The notes under the pieces were generated by a model. The model searched no databases. It saw only the letters and a program-made list of their open reading frames with translations, and was not told the DNA's origin. A DNA stretch of 5,519 nucleotides from an uncultured Oscillibacter sp. (GTDB lineage: Bacteria; Bacillota; Clostridia; Oscillospirales; Oscillospiraceae). Where the stretch lies: positions 1-5,519 of the forward strand of contig CAJUOD010000163.1 in NCBI GenBank assembly GCA_910587875.1, given 5' to 3'. This document shows, in pieces, positions 5,490-5,519 of the stretch. The position numbers and the translations under genes were made by a program. Position 1 is the stretch's first letter, and every line of letters begins with the position of its first letter.

Positions 5490-5517
5490 GGGTGAGGGGA
5501 CCGCAGTCCCTTCCCCC
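5490..5517 (+). other. Second, longer GC-rich stem-loop downstream of the adhesin gene
   Basis: GAGGGGAC (5494-5501) pairs with GTCCCTTC (5506-5513), including one G-T wobble, around a CGCA tetraloop. After a single mismatch, GGG (5490-5492) pairs with CCC (5515-5517). The core of 8 bp with a 4-nt loop is similar in size to the hairpin described downstream of the BPP-1 DGR variable region. No T-tract is visible before the window ends, so a terminator role cannot be judged. Confidence 0.55.
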
Positions 5518-5519
5518 GC

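Noticed and set aside
5474..5499. G-quadruplex from the GG/GGGG runs after the adhesin stop
   Set aside because: Only three runs of three or more G are present before the window ends, so only a weak two-layer form is possible. The same bases are better explained by the stem-loops.
5464..5519. Start of an accessory (avd-like) gene downstream of the adhesin
   Set aside because: GGAGGT is present at 5474-5479, but no in-range ATG or credible coding start is visible before the window ends.
1..5519. A template repeat matching 5302-5463 elsewhere in the window
   Set aside because: I read for a second copy of the GPFCVNYG...IGCRLQ coding pattern on both strands and found none. If it exists, it lies outside the window.

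Overview
The window looks like part of a tail or appendage module from a bacteriophage or prophage of a high-GC Gram-positive anaerobe, most likely a gut Clostridia/Oscillospiraceae-type host. The basis is strong AGGAGG-type ribosome binding sites, GC-rich third codon positions, GTG/TTG start use, and protein styles I recognise from clostridial phages: Ala-rich fibre stems, the 'GKGLSTND' linker and Big_3-type Ig domains. The host assignment is inference. No replication, lysis, tRNA, rRNA, IS or CRISPR feature is visible. All genes read rightwards, are tightly packed, and look like one transcription unit.

Layout: (1) 1-1046, the 3' part of a tail-fibre gene with a long Ala/Lys/Glu coiled-coil stem, a Trp-rich linker and a C-terminal beta-type domain. 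(2) 1060-1659, a small structural protein with a beta-rich N-terminal domain and a tail carrying two copies of an ATDEEV...LDE.F motif. (3) 1698-2264, a head/tail-fibre-like protein that ends in a third copy of that motif. (4) 2265-2342, an intergenic region with a very strong stem-loop. (5) 2343-2723, a small protein whose N-terminus resembles gene 3 and whose C-terminal 79 residues align without gaps to the end of gene 1. (6) 2713-5463, a 916-residue receptor-binding type protein: short anchor, two Big_3-like Ig domains, four tandem ~73-residue repeats, one further Ig-like domain, and a C-type-lectin/FGE-like C-terminal domain. (7) 5464-5519, a GC-rich trailer with two stem-loops.

The most interesting element is the end of the last gene. 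Its final ~50 codons look like the variable region of a diversity-generating retroelement (DGR): NNC-rich codons for Tyr, Gly, Arg, Ser and Asn, a conserved IGCRLQERPP-type end next to the stop codon, and hairpins just downstream. The DGR parts that would prove this (avd, template repeat, reverse transcriptase) are not in the window and would have to lie beyond 5519. If correct, the module builds a virion appendage in which an Ig-domain stalk displays a mutable lectin-like tip, with the smaller upstream proteins supplying fibre, collar or linker parts assembled from shuffled domains.
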